Origin: a virus
Reading direction: 5' to 3' (one strand)
DNA length: 29,371 nt
IMG/VR virus record: IMGVR_UViG_3300006805_000114
Span: 1-29,371 of that record
The notes beneath the pieces are model-generated. The model worked only from the letters and a program-made list of their open reading frames with translations, was not told where the DNA came from and searched no databases. This document shows positions 10,638 to 17,180 of this stretch, one piece after another (the first letter of the stretch is position 1; the number at the start of each line of letters is the position of its first letter). The translations under genes and the position numbers were made by a program.

Positions 10638-12376
10638 AAACCTTCGGCGACTTCAACATCGATACGGGCGGACGCTCTGGGACGGAAATCAAAGTTCCTT
10701 GCCCCCAGTGCTCAGCGGCGCGAAAGAAAAACCGCTATCCCTGCCTGAACGTGAATACGGACAAAGGCGTCTGGCATTGCTGGCATTGTGGGTGGTCTGG
10801 AAGCCTGAAAGCGGGCGAATACGATCGTCCGCAGATCAAGCGCGAATGGATCCGCCCGGCCTACGTTGAAAACACAACCGGACTGCCTCAGAACGTCATT
10901 GACTGGTTTCAAGGGCGTGGGATAACCCAAGCGGTGCTGCGTCGTAATCAAGTCGGCTATAGCTCGATTTACATGCCCCAGCTTGAGGAGGAAGTCACCG
11001 CAATCACGTTCCCGTACTTTCGCGGCTCCGAGTGCATCAACATCAAGTATCGAGACGGGAAAAAGAATTTCCGCATGCATGGCGGCGCAGAGCGCGTGCT
11101 GTACGGGTTGAATGATCTGGCGGACACGCTGGTCTGGGTGGAAGGTGAAATAGACAAGCTTTCGCTGGAAGTAGCAGGCTATCCGAACTGCGTTTCTGTC
11201 CCCGATGGTGCGCCGACCCCGAACACGAAAAACTATTCGACCAAGTTCGACTATCTCGACGCGCCAGAGCTTGCAAAGGTTCAGAAACACATCATCGCCG
11301 TGGATAACGACGCACCCGGGGTTCGCTTGAAGGAAGAGCTTACCCGGAGGCTTGGCGCTGAAAACTGTCTGATCGTGACGTGGCCGGATGGGTGTAAGGA
11401 CGCAAACGAGGTTTTGGTGACGCACGGATCAGCGATGCTGTCATCAGCAATCGAATCCGCTAAGCCGATGCCTATCGTTGGCGCGTTTGAAGTCTCCGAC
11501 TTTGCCGAAGCGTTGGCGAATCACTACGAACATGGGCAGCCCGGCGGATCAAAAACGGGATGGTCTGAGGTTGATGAGCTATTCACCGTCCGCCCGGGTG
11601 AATGGACGCTTGTAACGGGTATCCCCGGGCATGGGAAATCAGAATGGCTAGATGCCTTGATGATCAACCTCTGCGCGTCTCAGGGCTGGGGATTTGGCGT
11701 TTGCTCGTTTGAGAATCAGCCGCCAGAGCTTCACCTTGCGAAGATGGCCGAGAAGTACGTCGGCAAGCCATTCAACAAAGGATTGAGCCATCGGATTAAC
11801 CCGACAGAGTACGACATTGCTGTTTCTTGGCTTGATCAGCATGTGACGTTCATCCTTCCTGAGCATCCGACGATTGAGTCAATCCTTGATGTAGCTCGTC
11901 AGCTTGTATTACGAAAGGGGATTCGCGGGCTGATCGTTGATCCGTGGAATGAAATCGATCACGCGCGGACTGACGGAACAACGGAAACGGAATACATCTC
12001 CGCTGCACTTTCAAAGATCCGAAAGTTTGCCCGGGATAACGGCGTGCACGTTTTCTTGGTAGCTCACCCGACGAAGCTACAGAAGGGGCCGGATGGGAAA
12101 TACCCCGTTCCTACGCCTTATGACGTGAGCGGGTCTGCGCATTGGCGGAACAAGGCAGACAACGCGATCAGTGTGTGGCGCGACCACATGGATGAGCACA
12201 CCCGGGACGTTGAGGTTCACGTCACAAAAATACGGCACAAGATCGTTGGAAAGATCGGGCTTGCCACTCTCAAATATGACCGATTGACCGGCCGCTACCA
12301 CGGCAACCAGGGAAAGCCCGCGCCAATCATTTACCGCGACCGCGTGATTCCAGACGATGAAATGGTGGAGATCTGA
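10634..12376 (+). CDS. Primase-helicase (T7 gp4/TWINKLE-like)
   Basis: A 580-residue bifunctional replication enzyme. Zinc finger with C23, C26, C49 and C52 (CPQC...CWHCG); TOPRIM primase fold with WVEGEID (168-174) and AVDNDAPG (222-229); DnaB-like helicase with Walker A GIPGHGKS (329-336) and Walker B LIVDPWNE (433-440). It makes RNA primers and unwinds the phage fork. The ATG overlaps the DUF1376 gene's stop (ATGA), making a two-gene replication unit. All key motifs are intact. Confidence 0.96.
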   Translation: MKTFGDFNIDTGGRSGTEIKVPCPQCSAARKKNRYPCLNVNTDKGVWHCWHCGWSGSLKAGEYDRPQIKREWIRPAYVENTTGLPQNVIDWFQGRGITQAVLRRNQVGYSSIYMPQLEEEVTAITFPYFRGSECINIKYRDGKKNFRMHGGAERVLYGLNDLADTLVWVEGEIDKLSLEVAGYPNCVSVPDGAPTPNTKNYSTKFDYLDAPELAKVQKHIIAVDNDAPGVRLKEELTRRLGAENCLIVTWPDGCKDANEVLVTHGSAMLSSAIESAKPMPIVGAFEVSDFAEALANHYEHGQPGGSKTGWSEVDELFTVRPGEWTLVTGIPGHGKSEWLDALMINLCASQGWGFGVCSFENQPPELHLAKMAEKYVGKPFNKGLSHRINPTEYDIAVSWLDQHVTFILPEHPTIESILDVARQLVLRKGIRGLIVDPWNEIDHARTDGTTETEYISAALSKIRKFARDNGVHVFLVAHPTKLQKGPDGKYPVPTPYDVSGSAHWRNKADNAISVWRDHMDEHTRDVEVHVTKIRHKIVGKIGLATLKYDRLTGRYHGNQGKPAPIIYRDRVIPDDEMVEI

Positions 12377-12377
12377 C

Positions 12378-12641
12378 ATGGCAACCGTAAGCAAAGCCTT
12401 CATGGCGAAATTTGATCGATGGGCGAAGTACATGATCGAAGGCGGAGAACTGACTGAAGACGACGTCGCCAAAACAAAAGAGGCCATTCGACTCGATGCA
12501 GAAGACGGTCCAGACCTAGTGCGAAATCCTGAGCACGCAATAAATACGCGGGAAGAACGGATTGAGCACTGGGACCGATATTTTGACTTTTGGCTTCCGG
12601 TTGAATCTGGAATTAACGAACGAATCAGGAATGCAGCATGA
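12378..12641 (+). CDS. Hypothetical protein downstream of helicase
   Basis: An 87-residue acidic, helical product starting MATVSKAFMAKFDRWAKYMI. GGAG lies seven bases before the ATG at 12378, one base past the helicase stop. The stop overlaps the next ATG (ATGA). Family unknown. Confidence 0.82.
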   Translation: MATVSKAFMAKFDRWAKYMIEGGELTEDDVAKTKEAIRLDAEDGPDLVRNPEHAINTREERIEHWDRYFDFWLPVESGINERIRNAA

Positions 12642-12970
12642 ATGAAGTCATCAGTCCTTGGGGAATGGCGGTACGCGCTTTGTCACCAGCATCAGGACAG
12701 GCCACTCGGAGTGTTCCGAAGCGCGAACGAAGCCATCGAATTCCAGCAGAGGTTAATCCTGCTCGATGGAAGAACGGATGCGAAAAGCTGACGGACGGAC
12801 AGATTCAAGAGGTCTGCAAAACCGTGATGATCCGCGAAAAGCTGCTCAAGAAAATAGATGACGAAATGAGCGCAAAGGCACTGGCAAAAAAACATGGCGT
12901 TTGCGTGCGGACGATTACCCGTGCGGTGCGGATGAATACGCAGGTGGTGCATGTGGGGGGCGAAGATTGA
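12638..12970 (+). CDS. Helix-turn-helix protein upstream of ninG
   Basis: A 110-residue product whose C-terminal half carries a clear HTH: KIDDEMSAKALAKKHGVCVR then TITRAVRMN (about residues 71-100). The N-terminal half is basic and less convincing, and another frame (12642-12791) also reads as protein-like across it. The start is by ATGA overlap with AGGA seven bases upstream. Possibly a DNA-binding regulator; no named family. Confidence 0.75.
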   Translation: MNEVISPWGMAVRALSPASGQATRSVPKRERSHRIPAEVNPARWKNGCEKLTDGQIQEVCKTVMIREKLLKKIDDEMSAKALAKKHGVCVRTITRAVRMNTQVVHVGGED

Positions 12971-13488
12971 CCCGCTGCAAAGTCTGCAAGGGTCAATTCA
13001 CCCGCCTACGCATGACGCAGAAAGCCTGTTCCCCTGAGTGCGCTCAAAAGCTTGCGGAGCAGGAGCGGATTAAGAAGGCCCTGCGCGATCACCGGGAACA
13101 AAAGGAACGTCTTAAAACCCGGCAGGACTGGCTAAAGGAGGCACAGAGTGTATTCAACAGCTTCATCAGAGAAAGAGACCGTGACTTGCCGTGTATCTCT
13201 TGCGGACGGCACCACACTGGAAGTTACGACGCGGGACATTACCGCTCTGTCGGCGCTGCTCCGCAACTTAGGTTTGACGAGAGAAACGTCCATAAGCAGT
13301 GCGTCCCCTGCAACCAGTACAAATCAGGAAACGCCATCGAATACCGGCTGGGACTTTCCGCGCGAATTGGTAGTGCATCCGTCGAACTGCTAGAAGCCAG
13401 CAACGAGATAAAGCGCTGGACGATAGAAGAGGCCAAGGAAATCAAGGCAACGTACAAAGCCAAGCTGAAGGAGTTGAAGAATGGATGA
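12967..13488 (+). CDS. ninG: NinG recombination protein
   Basis: A 173-residue NinG (lambda Rap) homologue, a structure-specific nuclease of phage recombination. The N-terminal zinc-like motif MTRCKVCKGQFTRLRMTQKA with CSPECA, a long charged coiled coil (42-80), then a second cluster CISCGRHHTGSYDAGHYRS and NVHKQCVPCNQYKSGN matching the family. TTG at 12967 overlaps the previous TGA (TTGA). It suggests a lambdoid-type nin region and agrees with the exo/ssb recombination set. Confidence 0.95.
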   Translation: MTRCKVCKGQFTRLRMTQKACSPECAQKLAEQERIKKALRDHREQKERLKTRQDWLKEAQSVFNSFIRERDRDLPCISCGRHHTGSYDAGHYRSVGAAPQLRFDERNVHKQCVPCNQYKSGNAIEYRLGLSARIGSASVELLEASNEIKRWTIEEAKEIKATYKAKLKELKNG

Positions 13489-13687
13489 TTTGTACTCTAA
13501 CCCGGTACCCGCCGATGCTGAATATTGCTGCACATCAAAGTACAAATGTAATTACCTGTTGATTCCTCCATCAAACAGCTTTCTAAGCGATAGCTGTTTG
13601 AAAGGACATGGATTGATAGACAGGGACGATAAACAGCATCCGATTAGAAACGAGAACTGCAAAGGGAGAGAAATCAAATGGGACTAA
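13481..13687 (+). CDS. Small Cys-containing hypothetical protein
   Basis: A 68-residue product with AAGGAG upstream; overlaps the ninG end by 8 bases. Contains CCTSKYKCNYLL, a later Cys and NENCKGREIKWD. Lower GC than its neighbours. No family. Confidence 0.7.
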   Translation: MDDLYSNPVPADAEYCCTSKYKCNYLLIPPSNSFLSDSCLKGHGLIDRDDKQHPIRNENCKGREIKWD

Positions 13688-13887
13688 TTCCTAAGGTTGG
13701 AACGCTTGAACGAAAAATGCTCGACAAGCTTGTTGAAAAGTTTGATGCGGGAGAGCCTGGTGTTACATATTTTGACTTCACTCCAGATGAAGGGATAACA
13801 GAGGAAAACATCGACCTGGTTGTTCAAAACCTTAGAAACGGGATTTTTGAATCCGAGGATGACGACCTTATTAGGTTTGACAGCTAA
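13678..13887 (+). CDS. Small acidic hypothetical protein
   Basis: A 69-residue product starting MGLIPKVGTLERKMLDKLVE, with an acidic C-terminus (ESEDDDLIRFDS). GGGAG precedes the ATG by nine bases, and the gene overlaps the previous one by 10 bases. Function unknown. Confidence 0.75.
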   Translation: MGLIPKVGTLERKMLDKLVEKFDAGEPGVTYFDFTPDEGITEENIDLVVQNLRNGIFESEDDDLIRFDS

Positions 13888-14150
13888 TGCCCGTCCTTGA
13901 CCATCCAACCCACGAAAAGACCGTCGGCGGGGATCGGTATGGGTGCCATAACCGGAAGCCGTTTGAGAAGTCGTATCTAGTCAAAGACTGGTATTCGTTT
14001 CACGGGCGGCTTAGGGTGCGGATCGTAAATCACACCATGAGCACCGAATGCCGATACGACCAATCACTAGCTGACCCCAAATGCTCCAATTGCAAACACG
14101 CAGGGAGCGGGGAGGCTTACGCGGAAGGGGTGAGAGTTAATGGCGCTTGA
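13887..14150 (+). CDS. Cys-motif hypothetical protein
   Basis: An 87-residue product starting MPVLDHPTHEKTVGGDRYGC. A C-terminal cluster with CRYDQSLADPKCSNCKHAG suggests zinc binding. Start overlaps the previous stop (TAATG). Not identified. Confidence 0.75.
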   Translation: MPVLDHPTHEKTVGGDRYGCHNRKPFEKSYLVKDWYSFHGRLRVRIVNHTMSTECRYDQSLADPKCSNCKHAGSGEAYAEGVRVNGA

Positions 14151-14319
14151 TTCATGGCGCTACCGCGACCCGCTCGAAATCCTCATCCGGGAAGAGGGGA
14201 GAACCTGTAAAGGATGCGCACATAAGCTCGTGCTGATCGTGATGGGAGACAAGCTCGAAGCGTGCTCAAAGGGAAAGAAAAAGATGGTTCGTTGCAAGCT
14301 ATACAAGGAGGCGGAATAA
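14140..14319 (+). CDS. 59-residue zinc-type small protein
   Basis: MALDSWRYRDPLEILIREEG followed by RTCKGCAHKL...ACSKGKKKMVRCKLYKEAE. C-x2-C, a Cys and a final C-K-L-Y resemble small phage zinc-ribbon proteins. It overlaps the previous gene by 11 bases; its stop is directly followed by the next ATG. Confidence 0.78.
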   Translation: MALDSWRYRDPLEILIREEGRTCKGCAHKLVLIVMGDKLEACSKGKKKMVRCKLYKEAE

Positions 14320-14778
14320 ATGACGCATGAACTCTACCGGGTAGAGCAAACCATTTCCGCTGTATCAAGCGGCAACCTCGACCCGGAAGGGTGGCAGCAT
14401 AGTTGTGTCATGGCGCTAGGACTGGCAGGGCAGAAGAATCGGCTTGGAGCGGCTTTGTTGCACCTGATAGAGCACCCCAACCAAGACAACTACCGCCTGA
14501 CGATCAACTTTCTGGCCGTCACAATCGTTCATGATGGAATCGCCAAAGAGAAAGAGTCAATCGACATCGCTAACCAGGCGCTCGAATGGTACGAAGCGCG
14601 GCACTGTCCGAACTGCGATGGGCGTGGCGTGTTGAACTTTGAGCAGTCTCCTTGCATGGCGTGCGGAGGAACAGGTGACCGAGCTAGGCCGGGGAACAGG
14701 CAAGTCGCTGATGCGGTGGCGTTGATAGTGCATTCGCTGGATTGGCTGGAGAGTCAGCAGCGGGTGAGGCTGAAATGA
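14320..14778 (+). CDS. DnaJ-type zinc-finger protein, candidate late antiterminator
   Basis: A 152-residue protein. Helical N-terminal half, then CPNCDGRGVLNFEQSPCMAC followed by GGTGD: two C-x2-C-x-G-x-G type repeats, as in the DnaJ zinc finger and in phage Q-type antiterminators, which combine helices with such a finger. It lies three genes before a promoter followed by two terminators, where a Q protein would act. The Q assignment is inference; AAGGAGG is present upstream. Confidence 0.72.
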   Translation: MTHELYRVEQTISAVSSGNLDPEGWQHSCVMALGLAGQKNRLGAALLHLIEHPNQDNYRLTINFLAVTIVHDGIAKEKESIDIANQALEWYEARHCPNCDGRGVLNFEQSPCMACGGTGDRARPGNRQVADAVALIVHSLDWLESQQRVRLK

Positions 14779-14804
14779 GTTTTCAGGAATAAAGTGATTT
14801 CGGC

Positions 14805-15140
14805 ATGCCATACAAAGACCCAGAGAAGTCAAGGAAATATAAAGCTGAATGGGCAAAAGTAAACCGTGAAAAACGGGAGGCGTCTCGCAAAAAATGGAAG
14901 GAAGCAAACCCAGAGAAAGACAAAGAAGTAAAAAGAAATTGGAAGAAGCGAAACACAGAAAAGGTTTTATCGCAATCGAGGGAGGAAATCAGGAATCTTG
15001 GTACTAGCTACATAAAATGCCTGCTTGTTCAGCATTCGAATATTCGGCGTACCGATTTGCCAGCGGGCCTTGTGGATGCGCATAGGGAACTTTTACGAGT
15101 TAAACGGGAGCTATGGAAATGCAAAACTGCGAAGAATTAA
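14805..15140 (+). CDS. Basic protein with HNH-like N-terminal region, no HNH core
   Basis: A 111-residue product. MPYKDPEKSRKYKAEWAKVN and the following Lys/Arg/Glu-rich helix resemble the leader of phage HNH endonucleases, but no Cys pairs or HNH motif follow; instead comes LGTSYIKCLLVQHSNIRRTD and an end helix. It could be a decayed HNH gene or a separate basic DNA-binding family. Lower GC than its surroundings; ribosome site weak. Confidence 0.65.
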   Translation: MPYKDPEKSRKYKAEWAKVNREKREASRKKWKEANPEKDKEVKRNWKKRNTEKVLSQSREEIRNLGTSYIKCLLVQHSNIRRTDLPAGLVDAHRELLRVKRELWKCKTAKN

Positions 15141-15313
15141 GGAAAGAGTTAGCAAGCGTTTTTGAGAAATTAAGGAATGGAGAAATTAAACCAAAGGAAG
15201 CCGCAGAGCTTGCTAACTTGGCCGGGAAAATGATTTCAAGCGCAAAAGTGCAGGTTGAGTATTACGCATTACGGAAAGAGGCTCCAACAATAGCGTTTCT
15301 TAATCCACCATAA
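15119..15313 (+). CDS. Small conserved-looking phage protein
   Basis: A 64-residue helical product starting MQNCEELRKELASVFEKLRN, with IKPKEAAELANLAGKMISSA and ALRKEAPTIAFL, a pattern seen in small phage proteins near replication genes. ATG 15119 sits eight bases after GGGAG; ATG 15113 is too close. Last gene before the late control region. Confidence 0.78.
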   Translation: MQNCEELRKELASVFEKLRNGEIKPKEAAELANLAGKMISSAKVQVEYYALRKEAPTIAFLNPP

Positions 15314-15319
15314 TCCCTA

Positions 15320-15346
15320 TTGACAGGCATGCAATACTCTTAATAG
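15320..15346 (+). promoter_or_regulatory. Candidate late promoter
   Basis: Consensus -35 TTGACA (15320-15325) with TAATAG at 15341-15346 (15-base spacing, short) or AATAGG one base on. A terminator follows within 30 bases. This lambda PR'-like arrangement suggests late genes are held off until an antiterminator acts. The -10 is uncertain. Confidence 0.55.
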
Positions 15347-15358
15347 GGGATATTGCAT
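15329..15358. repeat. Inverted repeat over the late promoter
   Basis: ATGCAATA (15329-15336) and TATTGCAT (15351-15358) are perfect 8-base complements separated by 14 bases, spanning the -10 region. It may be an operator or a promoter-proximal hairpin. Confidence 0.6.
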
Positions 15359-15373
15359 CCCATAACTCACAAG

Positions 15374-15394
15374 ACCGCCTCCGGGCGGTTTTTT
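15374..15394 (+). terminator. Intrinsic terminator t1
   Basis: ACCGCC-TCCG-GGCGGT stem-loop (15374-15389) running into TTTTTT. It stands between the candidate late promoter and the terminase genes. Confidence 0.9.
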
Positions 15395-15499
15395 GCTTTC
15401 TATCCCTCGATTGGAGGTGATCGTTAGCCGCGATGTGAATCGCACTCTTCCTGCTCAAAAGGGAAACCAAACTCCTCCTCTCTTGCTTCGGCGAGAGTT

Positions 15500-15523
15500 A
15501 GCCCGCTACGTGCGGGCTTTTTT
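15500..15523 (+). terminator. Intrinsic terminator t2
   Basis: AGCCCGC-TACGT-GCGGGCT stem-loop (15500-15518) followed by TTTTT. Just upstream is another hairpin with a TTCG loop (CTCTTGC/GCGAGAG, 15479-15496). The stretch between the two terminators (about 105 bases) shows no supported gene. Confidence 0.88.
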
Positions 15524-15558
15524 ATTCTCAATCGGACAATCCGTAAGGAACCCGGACC

Positions 15559-15840
15559 ATGAACGACAAGCCCACTAAAAAACCTCCAAATGCTGGTAAC
15601 GGTCGCCCAAAAGGGGCTTTGAACAAAGAAAACAAAGCCCTGCGCGAAATGATCCTGCAAGCCTTGGACGAGCAGCCGGGGGGCGGCGTTGGGTATCTGA
15701 AGATTCAGGCCAGCGAGAACCCTAACGCGTTCATGACGCTGCTAGGTAAGGTTCTGCCGACGACGCTGGCGGGCGATCCGAATTCACCGATAAAGCACGT
15801 CGCCCGTATTGAACTGGTGGCAATGAGTGGAAACGGCTAG
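15559..15840 (+). CDS. Terminase small subunit
   Basis: A 93-residue protein. NGRPKGALNKENKALREMIL is the usual start of small terminase subunits of this type (DUF5681-like), followed by a helical FMTLLGKVLP segment. It binds the packaging start site and recruits the large subunit encoded next, with which it overlaps by 14 bases. Confidence 0.85.
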   Translation: MNDKPTKKPPNAGNGRPKGALNKENKALREMILQALDEQPGGGVGYLKIQASENPNAFMTLLGKVLPTTLAGDPNSPIKHVARIELVAMSGNG

Positions 15841-17137
15841 GGTAGAGCTTCCCGACAAGCTGATTCCTGTATTCACAGGCAAGGCAGACGTCAGGGCGTC
15901 GTGTGGTGGCCGGGGCTCAGGGAAAACGCGGTCATTTGCAAAGATGATTGCAGTACGTGGATACATCTACGGATCACAAGGGATCATCGGGCAGCTTCTT
16001 TGCGCGCGCCAGTTTATGAACTCGCTTGATGATTCAAGCCTTGAAGAGTGCAAGCGGGCGATTGAGGAAGAGCCGTTTCTTGCGGCGTATTACGAGATTG
16101 GCGATAAGTACATCAAGAGCCGAGACGGGCGCATCTGGTTTGCGTTCGCCGGGCTTGATCGGAACATCTCTAGCATTAAATCGAAGGGCCGCATTCTTAT
16201 CTGCTGGGTGGATGAGGCCGAGCCAGTGACTGAGGCCGCGTGGCAGACGTTAGAGCCAACGCTGCGCGAAGAAGGATCAGACTGGAATGCGGAACTGTGG
16301 GTGACATGGAACCCGCTTCGCAAGACCGCGCCAGTGGAAGGCCGGTATCGGTTCTCTAAAGACCCGCTTGTTAAGTTTGTCGAACTCAACTGGAAAGACA
16401 ATCCAAAGTTCCCGGCGAAGCTAGAGCGAAATCGGCTTCGCGACTTGGAAGAGCGCCCCGATCAGTACCCGCACATCTGGGAAGGCGAGTACGCGACCGC
16501 AGTTGCTGGCGCTTATTTTTCACAACAGCTTGTTAAGGCCAAAGAAGAAGGCCGCATCTGTCGTGTTTCGTTCGACCCCATGTTTAGAACAAAGGTCTTT
16601 TGTGACCTTGGTGGGACGGGGGCGAGAGCAGATGCTTTCGCAATGTGGCCGGCTCAGTTCGTCGCAAAAGAGATTCGCACCCGCGACCATTACGAAGTCC
16701 AAGGCCAGCCGCTTTCTGCGCATATACAGTGGTTGATGTCTAAAGGCTATCGACCCGACACAACAGATATTTGGCTTCCCCATGATGGCGGAACAAATGA
16801 CCGGGTGATTGATACGTCGTTCCAAAAAGGATTTCAAGACGCTGGATACACGGTTGAGATTGTTCCAAACCAAGGCAAAGGGGCAGCAAAGCAACGCGTT
16901 GAAGCGGCCCGGCGACGGTTCCCAATGATCTGGTTTGACGCAGAAACAACCGAACCTGGACGAATAGCGCTCGGCTGGTATCACGAAAAGATCGATGATA
17001 TTCGCGGGATCGGGCTTGGCCCTGAGCATGACTGGTCATCTCACTCTGCGGATGCTTTTGGCTTGATGTGCGTGGCGTATCAAGAGCCAGTCCAGTGGGG
17101 CGGCTCCTTGAACTATCCAAGGATGAACAACGCCTGA
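15827..17137 (+). CDS. Terminase large subunit
   Basis: A 436-residue packaging motor. Walker A GGRGSGKT (27-34), Walker B and catalytic Glu ICWVDEAE (125-132), coupling region VTWNP (159-163), nuclease acidic residues at CDLGGTG (259-265), HDGG (319-322) and HSADAFG (406-412). It translocates DNA into the prohead and cuts the concatemer. The start is GTG at 15827, overlapping the small subunit, with GGTGG upstream. Intact and typical length. Confidence 0.95.
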   Translation: METARVELPDKLIPVFTGKADVRASCGGRGSGKTRSFAKMIAVRGYIYGSQGIIGQLLCARQFMNSLDDSSLEECKRAIEEEPFLAAYYEIGDKYIKSRDGRIWFAFAGLDRNISSIKSKGRILICWVDEAEPVTEAAWQTLEPTLREEGSDWNAELWVTWNPLRKTAPVEGRYRFSKDPLVKFVELNWKDNPKFPAKLERNRLRDLEERPDQYPHIWEGEYATAVAGAYFSQQLVKAKEEGRICRVSFDPMFRTKVFCDLGGTGARADAFAMWPAQFVAKEIRTRDHYEVQGQPLSAHIQWLMSKGYRPDTTDIWLPHDGGTNDRVIDTSFQKGFQDAGYTVEIVPNQGKGAAKQRVEAARRRFPMIWFDAETTEPGRIALGWYHEKIDDIRGIGLGPEHDWSSHSADAFGLMCVAYQEPVQWGGSLNYPRMNNA

Positions 17138-17148
17138 CAAACAACCCT

Positions 17149-17168
17149 AACGCCGTGATGGCGCTGGA
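17149..17168 (+). ncRNA. GNRA-type hairpin leader element, portal copy
   Basis: CCTAA followed by CGCC-GTGAT-GGCG (17151-17163) and TGGAGAA. Same layout as the elements at 22729, 23746 and 24741, with a different stem sequence; the ribosome site follows the stem directly. Confidence 0.6.
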
Positions 17169-17180
17169 GAAAGAAACGAC

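Noticed and set aside
13148-13393. 81-residue plus-strand frame with good-looking composition
   Set aside because: It lies entirely inside ninG, whose family motifs are intact.
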